DNA of 64,000 nt, from positions 62,001 through 126,000 of the forward strand of contig JANNOM010000048.1 of assembly GCA_031399065.1 (NCBI GenBank). The letters are read 5' to 3'. The translations under genes and the position numbers were made by a program. Positions 17,973-26,840 of this stretch are shown one piece after another (within the stretch, counting starts at the first letter, position 1; every line of letters starts with the position of its first letter). Below the pieces are notes generated by a model. That model had not been told where the DNA came from. It saw nothing but the letters and a program-made list of their open reading frames with translations, and did not search any database. Source of the DNA: JADCRZ01 sp031399065 (GTDB taxonomy: Bacteria; Bacteroidota; Bacteroidia; Chitinophagales; Chitinophagaceae).

Positions 17973-18764
17973 CTACCGGCTATATGTCCCTTCTTCTACG
18001 GAGACGGTCATACTGTTCATGGTTACATTACCGAAGTGACTGGCAAATGCCACATCCGCCGCATCCCTACCATACGCCATAGTAATGCGTTTTCCTTTAG
18101 GCTCCGTTTGCGTGGCGTCGAAGCAGAACCATCGGCCGCCCAGGTATGCTTCGAACCAGGCGTGCAGGTCCATCGGCTTTAACCCGTAAAGGTATCCCGT
18201 AACCATTCTGGCGGGTATGTCCAGTGCCCGGCACAGCGAGATGCCCAGGTGGGCAAAATCCCTGCATACGCCTACTTTCGTGGGTAGTACATCCCATGCG
18301 GAAGTGGAGCTGTTGGTAGTGCCATACTGGTACTTCATGTTGGAATGTATCCAATGGCGGATAGCTTCCACCTGTTCATATCCCTGCTTCAGACCCTTTG
18401 TGATATCCATAGCCAGGTCGGCCATCTTATCGGATTCGCAGTACCGGCTGGGTAGCAGGAAGTGCAGCATATAATCGGGGAGGTATTCGATGGCTATCCA
18501 GCCGGCATTGTAATCCACATCTATTTCGTCTGCACAGTCGGCCATTACCCGGCTTTCGAGCTGGCAGGTTCCTATGGGCAGCACTACACGCTGGCAGAGG
18601 TTTCCATACGTATCGGGGAATTCCGTCATGGTTAAATATGGCGTTATCCGCAGGTCCTCACGTACCACAAACTGTCCTACCCCGCTTTTGGGCCGCAGCA
18701 TAAAAGTACTGGGCACGGGTGTATCGCAGGTAAGATCCAGGAAACAGGAAGCTTGTATCAGCAT
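17973..18764 (-). CDS. Transglutaminase-like protein
   Basis: This 263-residue protein has an N-terminal domain (about 1-115) of the type often found before transglutaminase-like domains, then the catalytic triad C167 (VGVCRDFAH), H201 (MDLHAWFEAYLGG) and D216 (FCFDATQ). The absence of a signal peptide suggests a cytosolic enzyme. Members act as cysteine proteases or amidases; some sit near glutamate-ligase operons, but no such partner is visible here. It is preceded by gpsA on the same strand with about 106 bases between. Confidence 0.92.
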   Translation of the reverse strand: MLIQASCFLDLTCDTPVPSTFMLRPKSGVGQFVVREDLRITPYLTMTEFPDTYGNLCQRVVLPIGTCQLESRVMADCADEIDVDYNAGWIAIEYLPDYMLHFLLPSRYCESDKMADLAMDITKGLKQGYEQVEAIRHWIHSNMKYQYGTTNSSTSAWDVLPTKVGVCRDFAHLGISLCRALDIPARMVTGYLYGLKPMDLHAWFEAYLGGRWFCFDATQTEPKGKRITMAYGRDAADVAFASHFGNVTMNSMTVSVEEGTYSR

Positions 18765-18870
18765 TTATTGCAGTAATTATAAAATTGAAAAATGAGCAGC
18801 AGGCAGGTCGTTGGGCCATATCCGTCAACGGCTGTAAGATAGTGTAAAAATATGATCCTTATCTGCGGGG

Positions 18871-19908
18871 TCAGATCATCCTGTCTTCAAGCCCCTTAAA
18901 TCCGCGGCGGGCATTCAGGCTCTCCCATAAAATGCGGTAGATTGTTTCTGCTACGGGCATGTCGGCGTTAAAGTCTTTATTGATCTCAAATATACATTTA
19001 CTGGCATTATGACCTTCGGCCACCATGTTCATTTCGAGTTGCGCCGTTCTTACAGAGTATCCTTTGCCTATCATATTGCCGAAGGTACGGTTACGGCTGA
19101 ATAAGGAATAGCAGGTTACCAGCAGGTCGCCCAGGTAAACGGAGGCTGCGTAGTTTGCCGTCTTTTTATGCGAAATGGGGTCTTCTTCCCCATGCACTCC
19201 CACTTCTATATTGCTGATACCCGCTTTTTTCAGGAACCCTGCCATTTCATCGGCACAGTTGGCTATGAATACGCTGAGGAAGTTATCCCCGTATTCCAGT
19301 CCATGCGCTATACCTGCGCCCAACGCATAAATATTTTTAAGCACCGCCGCATACTGCACGCCATATACATCGTGATTAAGGATCGTGTTGAGATAGCGGG
19401 TGTTAAAATGGCTGGCTATGCCAATGGTGGCTTCTTCATCGAAACCGGAGAAGGTGAGATAGGATAATTTTTCCGCAGCCACTTCTTCCGCGTGGCAGGG
19501 GCCCATGATGGTAAAATAGTTATAAATGTCTACCCCAAACTGATTCTTCAGGTAATCGTTCAGCAGCAGGTTATGCCCGGGTAAAATACCTTTTACGGCA
19601 GATATTATTTTTTTATTATTTAACGCACCCGGCTTCAGGCATTCAAGAATAGCGGTAATGTATTCGGAGGGAACGGCTATAATGATACAATCGCTGGCTT
19701 CCACCACTTCGCTAACGTTCATGCTTAAAGTCAGTAAGCCTGTATCGAAATACACGGAACTCAAATAATGAGGATTGTGCCGGCGCTGCTCCAGGTGATG
19801 TATGTTCGCTTCATTACGTATCCACCAGTTCACAGGTACTTTATTATCCGTAAGTATTTTAGCCAGCGCGGTGGCCCAGCTCCCGCTTCCTATGATCCCG
19901 AATTTCAT
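18871..19908 (-). CDS. gpsA: Glycerol-3-phosphate dehydrogenase [NAD(P)+]
   Basis: This enzyme reduces dihydroxyacetone phosphate to sn-glycerol-3-phosphate for phospholipid synthesis in the cytosol. The N terminus is a Rossmann fold with GIIGSGSWATALAKIL. The middle contains IIIAVPSEYI, GPCHAEEVAAEKLSY and the catalytic Lys region AAVLKNIYALGAGIAHGL; NADP-binding and helical C-terminal parts follow. The length is normal for the family. An ATG three codons upstream (19917) is possible, but the 19908 start matches the usual MKFGIIGSG N terminus. It follows hlyD by about 20 bases on the same strand and is probably co-transcribed. Confidence 0.95.
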   Translation of the reverse strand: MKFGIIGSGSWATALAKILTDNKVPVNWWIRNEANIHHLEQRRHNPHYLSSVYFDTGLLTLSMNVSEVVEASDCIIIAVPSEYITAILECLKPGALNNKKIISAVKGILPGHNLLLNDYLKNQFGVDIYNYFTIMGPCHAEEVAAEKLSYLTFSGFDEEATIGIASHFNTRYLNTILNHDVYGVQYAAVLKNIYALGAGIAHGLEYGDNFLSVFIANCADEMAGFLKKAGISNIEVGVHGEEDPISHKKTANYAASVYLGDLLVTCYSLFSRNRTFGNMIGKGYSVRTAQLEMNMVAEGHNASKCIFEINKDFNADMPVAETIYRILWESLNARRGFKGLEDRMI

Positions 19909-19928
19909 TCCATACATTTAGGTGACTT

Positions 19929-21308
19929 CTATTTCTTTACCTCAAACAGCTTTTCCTTTGGCACTACCTTCACTTTCATACCGTCTTTCAGCACCTTGCT
20001 TACGGTATTGTACGAACCGGTGATCAGGGTGTCGCCTTCCTTCAGTCCGCCCAGTATCTCTATAAAATTGATATCCTGGATATCGGTGGTTACTTTTTGT
20101 CGTTTAACCGTACCATCCGGTTTTAATACGAACACCACTTCTTCCAGGTCGCTGGTGGCGGCCGGTGCCGTTTCGTTTACCCCGCCCGTACCTTCGGGGG
20201 CCTTGCTGTCCTTTTGCGTAGCTACCGGTTCGTCCGAACCTTTTTCACGGGCCGTTACTGCGTAAATGGGTGCTGCCAGCCTGTCGGCATGCCGCTTGGT
20301 CTGTATATCGGCACTGGCACTCATACCCGGCCGGAAAGGGAATTTTTTAGTAGCGGAACTGGCAATAAGGTCCATATAAGAAGACGGCAGCAGGCGGATG
20401 CGTACTTCGTAATTAATTACATCTGCACTGGCTGTAATCGCCGAAGCACTGGCGGCGGTGGTATTTGAACTGGCTATCTTGGTAACGATGCCTTTGAATT
20501 TACGGCTGGTATATGCATCTATTTCTATAACGGCAGAATCCCCCAGGTTCACTTTAGGGATATCATTTTCACCCACTTCTACTCTAACTTCCATAATGGC
20601 GAGGTCGGCTACGCGCATCATTTCCGTACCGGCCATCATCGAGTTACCTACCACCCGCTCGCCTTTTTTAACGCTCAGCAAAGACACTACTCCATCCATA
20701 GGCGATTGCACCACGGTTCTGCCCAGGTCTTTATTCGCTTTCTGGAGGTTGGAAGAAGCGCTCTGTACGGCGGCCTGGTTGGCGCGAATGCTTTGCAGGG
20801 CAGCATTGTAATTGGCCCGGGCAGTAAGAAAATTATTCTCCGCCTGCTCGAATTCCGAACGGGAGATCACTTTTTCATCCATCAGTTTTTTTTGCCGGTC
20901 AAAAGCCGACTGCGTAGTCTGCACGCTGCTCTTCAGGGCTTCAAGCTGGGCGGAACTGTTGTATACCATCGCCTGCTGCTGCGATACGGCGGCGGCGGCC
21001 TGGTCGCGCTGGGTGGCGTAAATATCGGCGTAGATCTTCGCCAGCACCTGACCTTTTTTAACGCTGTCGCCTTCCTGCACGGTGAGTTCCGTTATTTCGC
21101 CGGAGATATCCGGGCTTATTTTCACCTCCACTTCCGGGTACACTTTACCGCTGGCGTTCACCGTTTCGATGATGGTGCGGCGGCTTACTTTTTCGGCAGA
21201 TACTTTAACGCCTTCTTCTTCGCCCAGCACTCCATTTTTCTTGAGGACGACCAGAACGACGATAACGACTGCCAACCCGATGATAATCCACCATAATTTT
21301 TTACTCAT
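19929..21308 (-). CDS. HlyD/MacA-type periplasmic adaptor protein
   Basis: This 459-residue protein has an N-terminal membrane anchor (LWWIIIGLAVVIVVLVVL), a biotinyl-lipoyl-like part (PDISGEITELTVQEGDSVKKGQVLAKI), a coiled-coil hairpin (about 95-200, Gln/Ala-rich) and beta-barrel and membrane-proximal parts (VQSPMDGVVSLLSVKKGERV). A Thr/Pro/Ala-rich linker lies near residue 355. It joins an inner-membrane pump to an outer-membrane TolC channel, and the tolC gene is 18 bases upstream. No RND or MacB pump gene follows; gpsA comes next. The pump must therefore be encoded elsewhere. Confidence 0.92.
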   Translation of the reverse strand: MSKKLWWIIIGLAVVIVVLVVLKKNGVLGEEEGVKVSAEKVSRRTIIETVNASGKVYPEVEVKISPDISGEITELTVQEGDSVKKGQVLAKIYADIYATQRDQAAAAVSQQQAMVYNSSAQLEALKSSVQTTQSAFDRQKKLMDEKVISRSEFEQAENNFLTARANYNAALQSIRANQAAVQSASSNLQKANKDLGRTVVQSPMDGVVSLLSVKKGERVVGNSMMAGTEMMRVADLAIMEVRVEVGENDIPKVNLGDSAVIEIDAYTSRKFKGIVTKIASSNTTAASASAITASADVINYEVRIRLLPSSYMDLIASSATKKFPFRPGMSASADIQTKRHADRLAAPIYAVTAREKGSDEPVATQKDSKAPEGTGGVNETAPAATSDLEEVVFVLKPDGTVKRQKVTTDIQDINFIEILGGLKEGDTLITGSYNTVSKVLKDGMKVKVVPKEKLFEVKK

Positions 21309-21326
21309 ATAATTAATTGATTCCTT

Positions 21327-22796
21327 TTAAAGTTTTAATCCCATTCCTTTATAAAATTCCAGCACTTTCATCTTGAACACATAATCGTACTGTGCGGTGG
21401 TAAGATCCAGTTTAGCGCGCGCCAGGTTGTTCTGGCTGATGATCAGATCATAGGTGGACAAGAGTCCCAGGTCATATCTTTTCTGCGAAAAATCATACGC
21501 TTTTTGCGAGGTACCCACCCCTACCTTGCTGGCATTGAATTTTTGCAGGGCAGCAACGGCGTTGATATATGCGGTATAAATATCCTGCTTTAATTTCTGA
21601 TCGCTCTGGTCTTTGGTCAGTTGCTGGTTATCTATATTTATTTTGGCGCGCTGGTAAGCGGTACGGGCAGTATAGGCGTTGAAGATCGGAATATTGATAC
21701 TGATACCCAGGTTTTGTCCGAAGTTATTTTCTATTTGTCCACCCCAGCCGTTCCAGTATTCTCCGAACGATTTGGCCGATTGCGTAATATTGTATTGGGG
21801 CGACTGCACAGGGATAAACTGGCCATTCACATTAACGGCATCCGTAAATATGCCGGGGATCACCGTGGAATATTTATCAAAGGAAATCCCCGTTATCTTC
21901 CTGTTCTGGCTTGCGAAACTGGTACCCAGGGCACCATACGCGGAGATGGTAGGATACAGTCCGGCCCTCGCAGCCCTGGCATCGAACCGGAACGACTGGT
22001 ACCTCAGTTCATTGGCTTTTTGAGCGGGCTGGTTTTTGAGTGCCAGTTGATACACGATTTCAGGTTGCATGTCCGCTATATTATCCAGTGGTATCGATTC
22101 TACCGCCGGTACTTCTATATCGAACGGGGTGGCAAAATCTAGATTCATCAATGCCTTTAGCTGGAGCAGCCCCAGGTCGGCATCTGACATGGCGGTGATG
22201 AGCGTGGAGCTATCCAGTGCCAGTTGGGATTCCAGTTGTAAGGCGTCCAGTTCGGGCACCGCACCGGCGTCCACCCGTTTACGTACGTCGCCCAGTTGCG
22301 AAAGCGTTTGCTGCACCTGTACCGAAACGATCCTTACCTGTTCCTTCGAAAGCAGGGCCTGTAAAAACGTAGTAGCCACGCTCAGCGAAATATCGTTGCG
22401 CGTTTTTTCCACATCCGCCGCCGCTGCCTGGTAAGCAAGATCAGCTGACACAATATTGTTGCGGATCCTGTTCCAGTTGAAGATGGTGATCCCCGTACTT
22501 AAATTGAAGTTTTGAGAAAGAATCTGCTGACTGGTATTTACGTTGGTGGTAGGGTCCGTATTACGCCCGAAGCCATACCCGGTATTACTGCTAAAACTGG
22601 CAGTGGGCAATTTGGTGGCCCGGGTTTGTTTAAAGTTCAGTTCTTCGAATCTGCGCTGAACGTCCGTCTGCTTTACCGATATATTATTGACCACCGCGTA
22701 ATCGACACAGCGCTTAAGGTTCCATTTTTCCTGGCCGTAAACCGGCGACATCAGTTTACACCCGGTGATGCATAGAATCAGGAGAATATTCTTCAT
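21327..22796 (-). CDS. TolC-family outer-membrane efflux protein
   Basis: This 489-residue protein has a signal peptide (LLILCITGCKLMSPVYG) and two outer-membrane efflux repeats rich in Gln, Asn, Ala and Leu, with typical coiled-coil segments (about 40-210 and 280-480). It would form a trimeric channel through the outer membrane for the adaptor protein encoded downstream. A perfect -7 box (22802-22809) ends 5 bases before its ATG, so the transcript may start at or next to the ATG. It is divergent from the TonB receptor gene. Confidence 0.93.
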   Translation of the reverse strand: MKNILLILCITGCKLMSPVYGQEKWNLKRCVDYAVVNNISVKQTDVQRRFEELNFKQTRATKLPTASFSSNTGYGFGRNTDPTTNVNTSQQILSQNFNLSTGITIFNWNRIRNNIVSADLAYQAAAADVEKTRNDISLSVATTFLQALLSKEQVRIVSVQVQQTLSQLGDVRKRVDAGAVPELDALQLESQLALDSSTLITAMSDADLGLLQLKALMNLDFATPFDIEVPAVESIPLDNIADMQPEIVYQLALKNQPAQKANELRYQSFRFDARAARAGLYPTISAYGALGTSFASQNRKITGISFDKYSTVIPGIFTDAVNVNGQFIPVQSPQYNITQSAKSFGEYWNGWGGQIENNFGQNLGISINIPIFNAYTARTAYQRAKINIDNQQLTKDQSDQKLKQDIYTAYINAVAALQKFNASKVGVGTSQKAYDFSQKRYDLGLLSTYDLIISQNNLARAKLDLTTAQYDYVFKMKVLEFYKGMGLKL

Positions 22797-22801
22797 GGGG
22801 G

Positions 22802-22809
22802 CAAATTTA
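22802..22809 (-). promoter_or_regulatory. -7 promoter box TAAATTTG directly before tolC-like gene
   Basis: The minus strand reads TAAATTTG, then CCCCC, then ATG. The box is a perfect TAnnTTTG, and the start of transcription would fall at about the ATG, which predicts a leaderless mRNA. I see no good -33 element. Confidence 0.5.
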
Positions 22810-22861
22810 TGAATTGTGGATTGTACTTTGTGATGAAATAATTTTTAAAGCTATTCCCGCG

Positions 22862-24919
22862 ATGTTAAAATCGATATTACTTCTTTTTAGCGGTATCATT
22901 TTGTTAAAAAATACGAACGGGCAGCAGGCAGATACCAGCGCGCTATTAAAAGAAGTAATGGTAAGAGCGTACGAACAGAACCGAAGTCTGCGGGAGGTAG
23001 GCGCACCGGTAACGGTAGTGGGCGACCGGCAGCTTCGCCGTTCCGGCAACAACTCCCTTGTTCCTGCTATCAACATGGTACCCGGGGTAAGAATGGAGGA
23101 ACGGTCGCCCGGCAGTTACCGGCTCAATATCCGCGGCAGTTCCCTTCGTTCCCCGTTTGGTGTTAGAAACGTAAAAGTGTACCTTAACGGGATACCGTTT
23201 ACAGACCCCGGGGGCAATACCTACTTCAACCAGTTGTCTTTTTTTGATGTGGCCGGTATAGAAATACTGAAAGGACCGGGCAGCAGTATTTACGGCGCAG
23301 GTACCGGGGGGGTGATGCTCGTAAATACCATGGCAGATTCCGTATATAACGGTGCATTACTTAATTACAGTAAAGGAAGTTTTAATACAGACAATATAAG
23401 TGGCGGCATTCAGTGGGGCAATACTGCGTTCCAGAATAAATTTTCCTATTCGCACCAAAGCAGCGATGGATACCGCGACCATTCCTCGATGCGCAGGGAT
23501 GTAGCTTCCTGGCAAACGCGTATACAGAACGGCGAAAAGCAAACCCTTTCTGCCTATGTTCTTTTTGGGGATCTTTATTATAAAACACCCGGCGGACTTA
23601 CCAGAGCACAATACCTGGCCAACCCGAAGGCGGCCCGGCCCGCTACGCCTTCCCTTCCTTCTGCCACGGACAACCAGGCGGCTATTTATCAAAAAACATT
23701 CTGGGCAGGTGTGCAGCAGCAATACCGTTTCAGCGACCACCTGAATAATACGACGTCCTTATATGGTGCTTTTTCCCGGATAAAAAACCCGGCTATTCTC
23801 AATTATGAAAGAAGATCCGAGCCTCATTTCGGCGGCCGCACACATTTCGATTACACCGCCATGCTCCGGCGCATCGAGTTGAAAATAACGGCGGGTATGG
23901 AACTTCAGCAGGGATATTTTTCCATAAAAGTGTATAAGAATAACAGGGGCAATTCCGACTCCCTTCGCACAGACGATGAAGTAAATAACAGGCAGTTGTC
24001 TTTTTTTACCCAGGCATCCCTTTCATTTCCCGGGGGATGGATAGCGACGGCGGGTATAAGTCTTAACAAGACTTCCGTTCGTTTAGACAGGCTTTCCAGC
24101 GTTCCGGCATTTACCTACAATACCTCTTTCAGCAATGAGTATGCGCCAAGAATATCCCTGCTAAAAAAGATCGGCCAGCGGGCATCCGTGTATGGCGTGG
24201 TATCCAAAGGGTTTTCACCGCCCACGGTAGCAGAGTTGCTGTCTTCCACCAGTGTAATCAACACCGGCCTGGAAGCGGAGGAAGGCATTAATTACGAAGC
24301 TGGCATGCGCGGGAGTTTTATCAGGAACCGGCTTACCATCGACCTGAGTGCTTTTTATTTCGGGTTAAGAAATGCCATTACGCAGCGGCGGGACCAGAGC
24401 GGTGCTGATTTTTTCGTAAACGCAGGGGATACGAGGCAAAAAGGGTTCGAGTCTGCCCTTTCTTACCAGTTGGCCGTTTCGAAAGATCATTTTATCAGCA
24501 ACGCTTTATTGTGGGCTAACTATACATTCTATCATTTCCGTTATAAAACGTTCAAGCAGGGGGTTAATGATTTTTCCGGCAATCCTCTTCCTGGTGTGGC
24601 ACCCAACACGCTGACGGCGGGTATCGACCTGGCCACCCGTCCCGGCATCTATGTACATCTGCATTACTTTTACAGCGACCGGATAGCATTAAACGATGCC
24701 GGTGCCGAACACGCCGCATCTTACCAGTTGCCTGCTTTCCGGGCTGGGTATAAAAAACAATGGGGGGCTCATATTATAACCGACCTGTTTATAGCAGGCG
24801 ATAACCTGGCGAATGAAAAATACAGTTTAGGCAATGACATCAATGCCGCTGGCAGTCGGTTTTATAATGCGGCACCGGGGTTTAATTATCAGGCGGGAAT
24901 ACGGGTGCAGTTGCAATAA
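22862..24919 (+). CDS. TonB-dependent outer-membrane receptor
   Basis: This protein of about 685 residues starts at the ATG that opens a signal peptide (MLKSILLLFSGIILLKNTNGQ); the frame reaches further up to 22814, but those residues do not look like a signal. A plug domain follows (LREVGAPVTVVGDRQLRR, RLNIRGSSLRSPFGVRNVKVYLNGIPFTDPGG, IEILKGPGSSIYGAG), then a 22-strand-type beta-barrel ending in an aromatic strand. No SusD partner, ECF sigma or anti-sigma gene is next to it, so it is more like a siderophore, cobalamin or metal receptor than a glycan SusC. The substrate is unknown. Confidence 0.93.
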   Translation: MLKSILLLFSGIILLKNTNGQQADTSALLKEVMVRAYEQNRSLREVGAPVTVVGDRQLRRSGNNSLVPAINMVPGVRMEERSPGSYRLNIRGSSLRSPFGVRNVKVYLNGIPFTDPGGNTYFNQLSFFDVAGIEILKGPGSSIYGAGTGGVMLVNTMADSVYNGALLNYSKGSFNTDNISGGIQWGNTAFQNKFSYSHQSSDGYRDHSSMRRDVASWQTRIQNGEKQTLSAYVLFGDLYYKTPGGLTRAQYLANPKAARPATPSLPSATDNQAAIYQKTFWAGVQQQYRFSDHLNNTTSLYGAFSRIKNPAILNYERRSEPHFGGRTHFDYTAMLRRIELKITAGMELQQGYFSIKVYKNNRGNSDSLRTDDEVNNRQLSFFTQASLSFPGGWIATAGISLNKTSVRLDRLSSVPAFTYNTSFSNEYAPRISLLKKIGQRASVYGVVSKGFSPPTVAELLSSTSVINTGLEAEEGINYEAGMRGSFIRNRLTIDLSAFYFGLRNAITQRRDQSGADFFVNAGDTRQKGFESALSYQLAVSKDHFISNALLWANYTFYHFRYKTFKQGVNDFSGNPLPGVAPNTLTAGIDLATRPGIYVHLHYFYSDRIALNDAGAEHAASYQLPAFRAGYKKQWGAHIITDLFIAGDNLANEKYSLGNDINAAGSRFYNAAPGFNYQAGIRVQLQ

Positions 24920-24946
24920 GCGCGTAGTGAATTAATTGTGAATATT

Positions 24947-25247
24947 TTACCAATGAATATTCTTCGATGAAATAAAATCGCAAATAATTAGCTCATCGTC
25001 AGATTCAATAAAAACAACAGTATATTTCTTTTTATATGGAATACATTTATAGCCTAACAAAGCTCTTTTGGGCTCCCTGCAAGTGGCATACCCCTTACCG
25101 GAATTGGATAATTTACGCAAGAAATCATATACACCATCGGTAAATTTTTCAGCAGTAATTAACAACCCTTTAGACTCAATGTACCAGGCTATTTTCCGCA
25201 ATGCTATCGGCAACGGATTGTTTAATAATTACTTCCCTATAGCCCAC
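24947..25247 (-). pseudogene. RelE/ParE-family toxin with a frameshift near the N terminus
   Basis: The C-terminal 81 residues (from IAWYIESKG to the end, with CREPKRALLGYKCIPYKKKYTVVFIE) look like a ParE/RelE toxin. The expected N terminus is in another frame. From a GTG at 25247 the minus strand reads VGYREVIIKQSVADSIAEN and then stops at TGA. Removing one A from the AAAA run at 25192-25195 joins the frames as SIAE-IAWYIES and gives about 99 residues, the usual toxin length. The GTG overlaps the end of the antitoxin gene, as in many TA operons, and is preceded by AGGAAA. Whether this is a dead gene, a sequencing error or real frameshifting cannot be told here. A TTG at 25213 opens the downstream frame but makes a truncated toxin. 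Confidence 0.7.
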
Positions 25248-25399
25248 TTTCCTATTAATTTTTTACTGTACAACCTTGCTTCTTCGATTGTTAATGTTTT
25301 TTCCGGCCGGGTTTTTAAAGCAGCCTTTTTTTGCAAAGCCTGGTAATTTTTAGCAGGTATAAAAACATATTTTTTATTGTCAATTATCACTTCAGTCAT
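25229..25399 (-). CDS. Antitoxin-like small protein, 56 residues
   Basis: This short frame starts at ATG 25399 with MTEVIIDNKKYVFIPAKNYQ and ends in IGKWAIGK. The N-terminal EVIIDNKKYVFIPA resembles the beta-strand opening of small antitoxins, and the basic middle part could bind DNA or toxin. It lies before the toxin-like frame and overlaps its GTG start. Its own promoter fits well (25415-25446). I do not recognise a named antitoxin family, so the role rests mostly on position. Confidence 0.68.
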   Translation of the reverse strand: MTEVIIDNKKYVFIPAKNYQALQKKAALKTRPEKTLTIEEARLYSKKLIGKWAIGK

Positions 25400-25414
25400 A
25401 TTTCCTAATTTATA

Positions 25415-25446
25415 CGAATTTACCTTTAGTTTTAAATTATTCCAAA
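25415..25446 (-). promoter_or_regulatory. Promoter of the antitoxin-toxin operon
   Basis: On the minus strand TTTG (25443-25446), 20 bases, then TAAATTCG (25415-25422), one mismatch from TAnnTTTG. The start would be near 25409, leaving a leader of about 10 bases before the antitoxin ATG. Confidence 0.45.
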
Positions 25447-25487
25447 TATGGAGCTAGTTCTACTAAAGTGCATAAAGAATATTTAAT

Positions 25488-25514
25488 AAAAAAGAGGCAC
25501 GAGGCCTCTTTTTT
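25488..25514 (-). terminator. Rho-independent terminator after eno
   Basis: AAAAAAGAGGC pairs perfectly over 11 bases with GCCTCTTTTTT around a 5-base loop. It lies 20 bases after the eno stop on the minus strand. The A and T tracts on both sides would let it work in both directions. Confidence 0.85.
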
Positions 25515-25534
25515 ATATCAGTCACTTTGCATAA

Positions 25535-26824
25535 TCACTTCCCGAACTTTAGTGTATCACCCGGATAAATGGCACTGTCGCCCAGCAATTCCTCTATGCG
25601 TATCAACTGGTTGTATTTGGCGATACGGTCCGTTCTGCTGGCGGAGCCGGTTTTAATCTGGCCGCAGTTGAGAGCCACTGCGAGGTCGGCGATGGTGGTA
25701 TCTTCCGTTTCGCCGCTGCGGTGACTCATGATCGTATTATAACCGCTGTGTTGCGCGAGGGTAACGGCGTTGATGGTTTCCGTTACCGTGCCGATCTGGT
25801 TCACTTTTACCAGCAGGCCGTTGGCAATTTTGCGATCGATACCCTGCTGCAGGCGCTTCACGTTGGTTACGAACAGATCGTCCCCTACCAGTTGTACTTT
25901 GGATCCTACCGATTCGGTAAGGGCTTTCCATCCGTCCCAATCGTCTTCGGCCATTCCGTCTTCGATCGATACGATGGGGTATTGCCTTACCCAGTCCGTC
26001 CAGTATGCCACCAGTTGTTCGCTGGTCATTTCCTTTCCATCGCTTTTATGAAATACGTATTTCTTTTTATCTTCTTTCCACAGTTCGCTATTGGCGGCAT
26101 CCATGGCAATGCCGATCTGTGTGCCTGCTTTATAACCTGCCGCTTCTATAGCGATCAGCACGGTTTCTATCGCTTCTTCATTGCTTTGTATATTGGGTGC
26201 AAAGCCGCCTTCGTCTCCTACGTTGGTACTGAATCCTTTTTTCTTAAGCACGGTTTTCAGTGCATGAAATATTTCCACTCCCCAGCGTAAACCTTCGCTG
26301 AAGCTCGATGCGCCGATGGGCATCACCATAAATTCCTGGAAGTCGATTTTGTTATCCGCATGGGCACCGCCGTTCAGGATGTTCATCATGGGTACGGGCA
26401 TGGTCTTGGCGTTGGTACCGCCTATATAGCGGAAGAGGGGCAGTCCCGATTCGAGCGCGGCAGCTTTTGCCACGGCCATACTTACGGCGAGCATGGCGTT
26501 GGCACCCAGCTTACCTTTATTCTCCGTACCATCCAGCTGTATCAGCAGTTGATCGATACCGGTTTGATCGGCTATCTCGAAGCCCAGTAATTTTTCAGAG
26601 ATCAGGGTGTTCACGTTGTCTACTGCTTTCAGTACACCCTTTCCAACATATACTTTTTTATCGTCGTCCCGCAGTTCCACCGCTTCGTGAATGCCGGTGC
26701 TGGCACCGCTGGGAACGGCTGCGCGGCCGAGTGCGCCTTCATCCGTTACTATATCCACTTCCACCGTAGGATTACCCCGGCTGTCTAAAATCTGTCGTGC
26801 ATGAATCTCTGAAATAAAGCTCAT
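25535..26824 (-). CDS. eno: Enolase
   Basis: Enolase converts 2-phosphoglycerate to phosphoenolpyruvate in the cytosol. The 429-residue protein is full length. Family blocks are intact: ILDSRGNPTVEVDI at the N terminus, SGASTGIHEAVELRD, GENxGKLGANAMLAVSMA-like (here GTENKGKLGANA), the magnesium-site region VGDDLFVTN and SHRSGETEDTTIADLAV. It follows gldA with a 16-base gap and ends before a strong terminator, so gldA-eno forms one transcription unit. Confidence 0.98.
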   Translation of the reverse strand: MSFISEIHARQILDSRGNPTVEVDIVTDEGALGRAAVPSGASTGIHEAVELRDDDKKVYVGKGVLKAVDNVNTLISEKLLGFEIADQTGIDQLLIQLDGTENKGKLGANAMLAVSMAVAKAAALESGLPLFRYIGGTNAKTMPVPMMNILNGGAHADNKIDFQEFMVMPIGASSFSEGLRWGVEIFHALKTVLKKKGFSTNVGDEGGFAPNIQSNEEAIETVLIAIEAAGYKAGTQIGIAMDAANSELWKEDKKKYVFHKSDGKEMTSEQLVAYWTDWVRQYPIVSIEDGMAEDDWDGWKALTESVGSKVQLVGDDLFVTNVKRLQQGIDRKIANGLLVKVNQIGTVTETINAVTLAQHSGYNTIMSHRSGETEDTTIADLAVALNCGQIKTGSASRTDRIAKYNQLIRIEELLGDSAIYPGDTLKFGK

Positions 26825-26840
26825 AATATGATTGTTTGTG

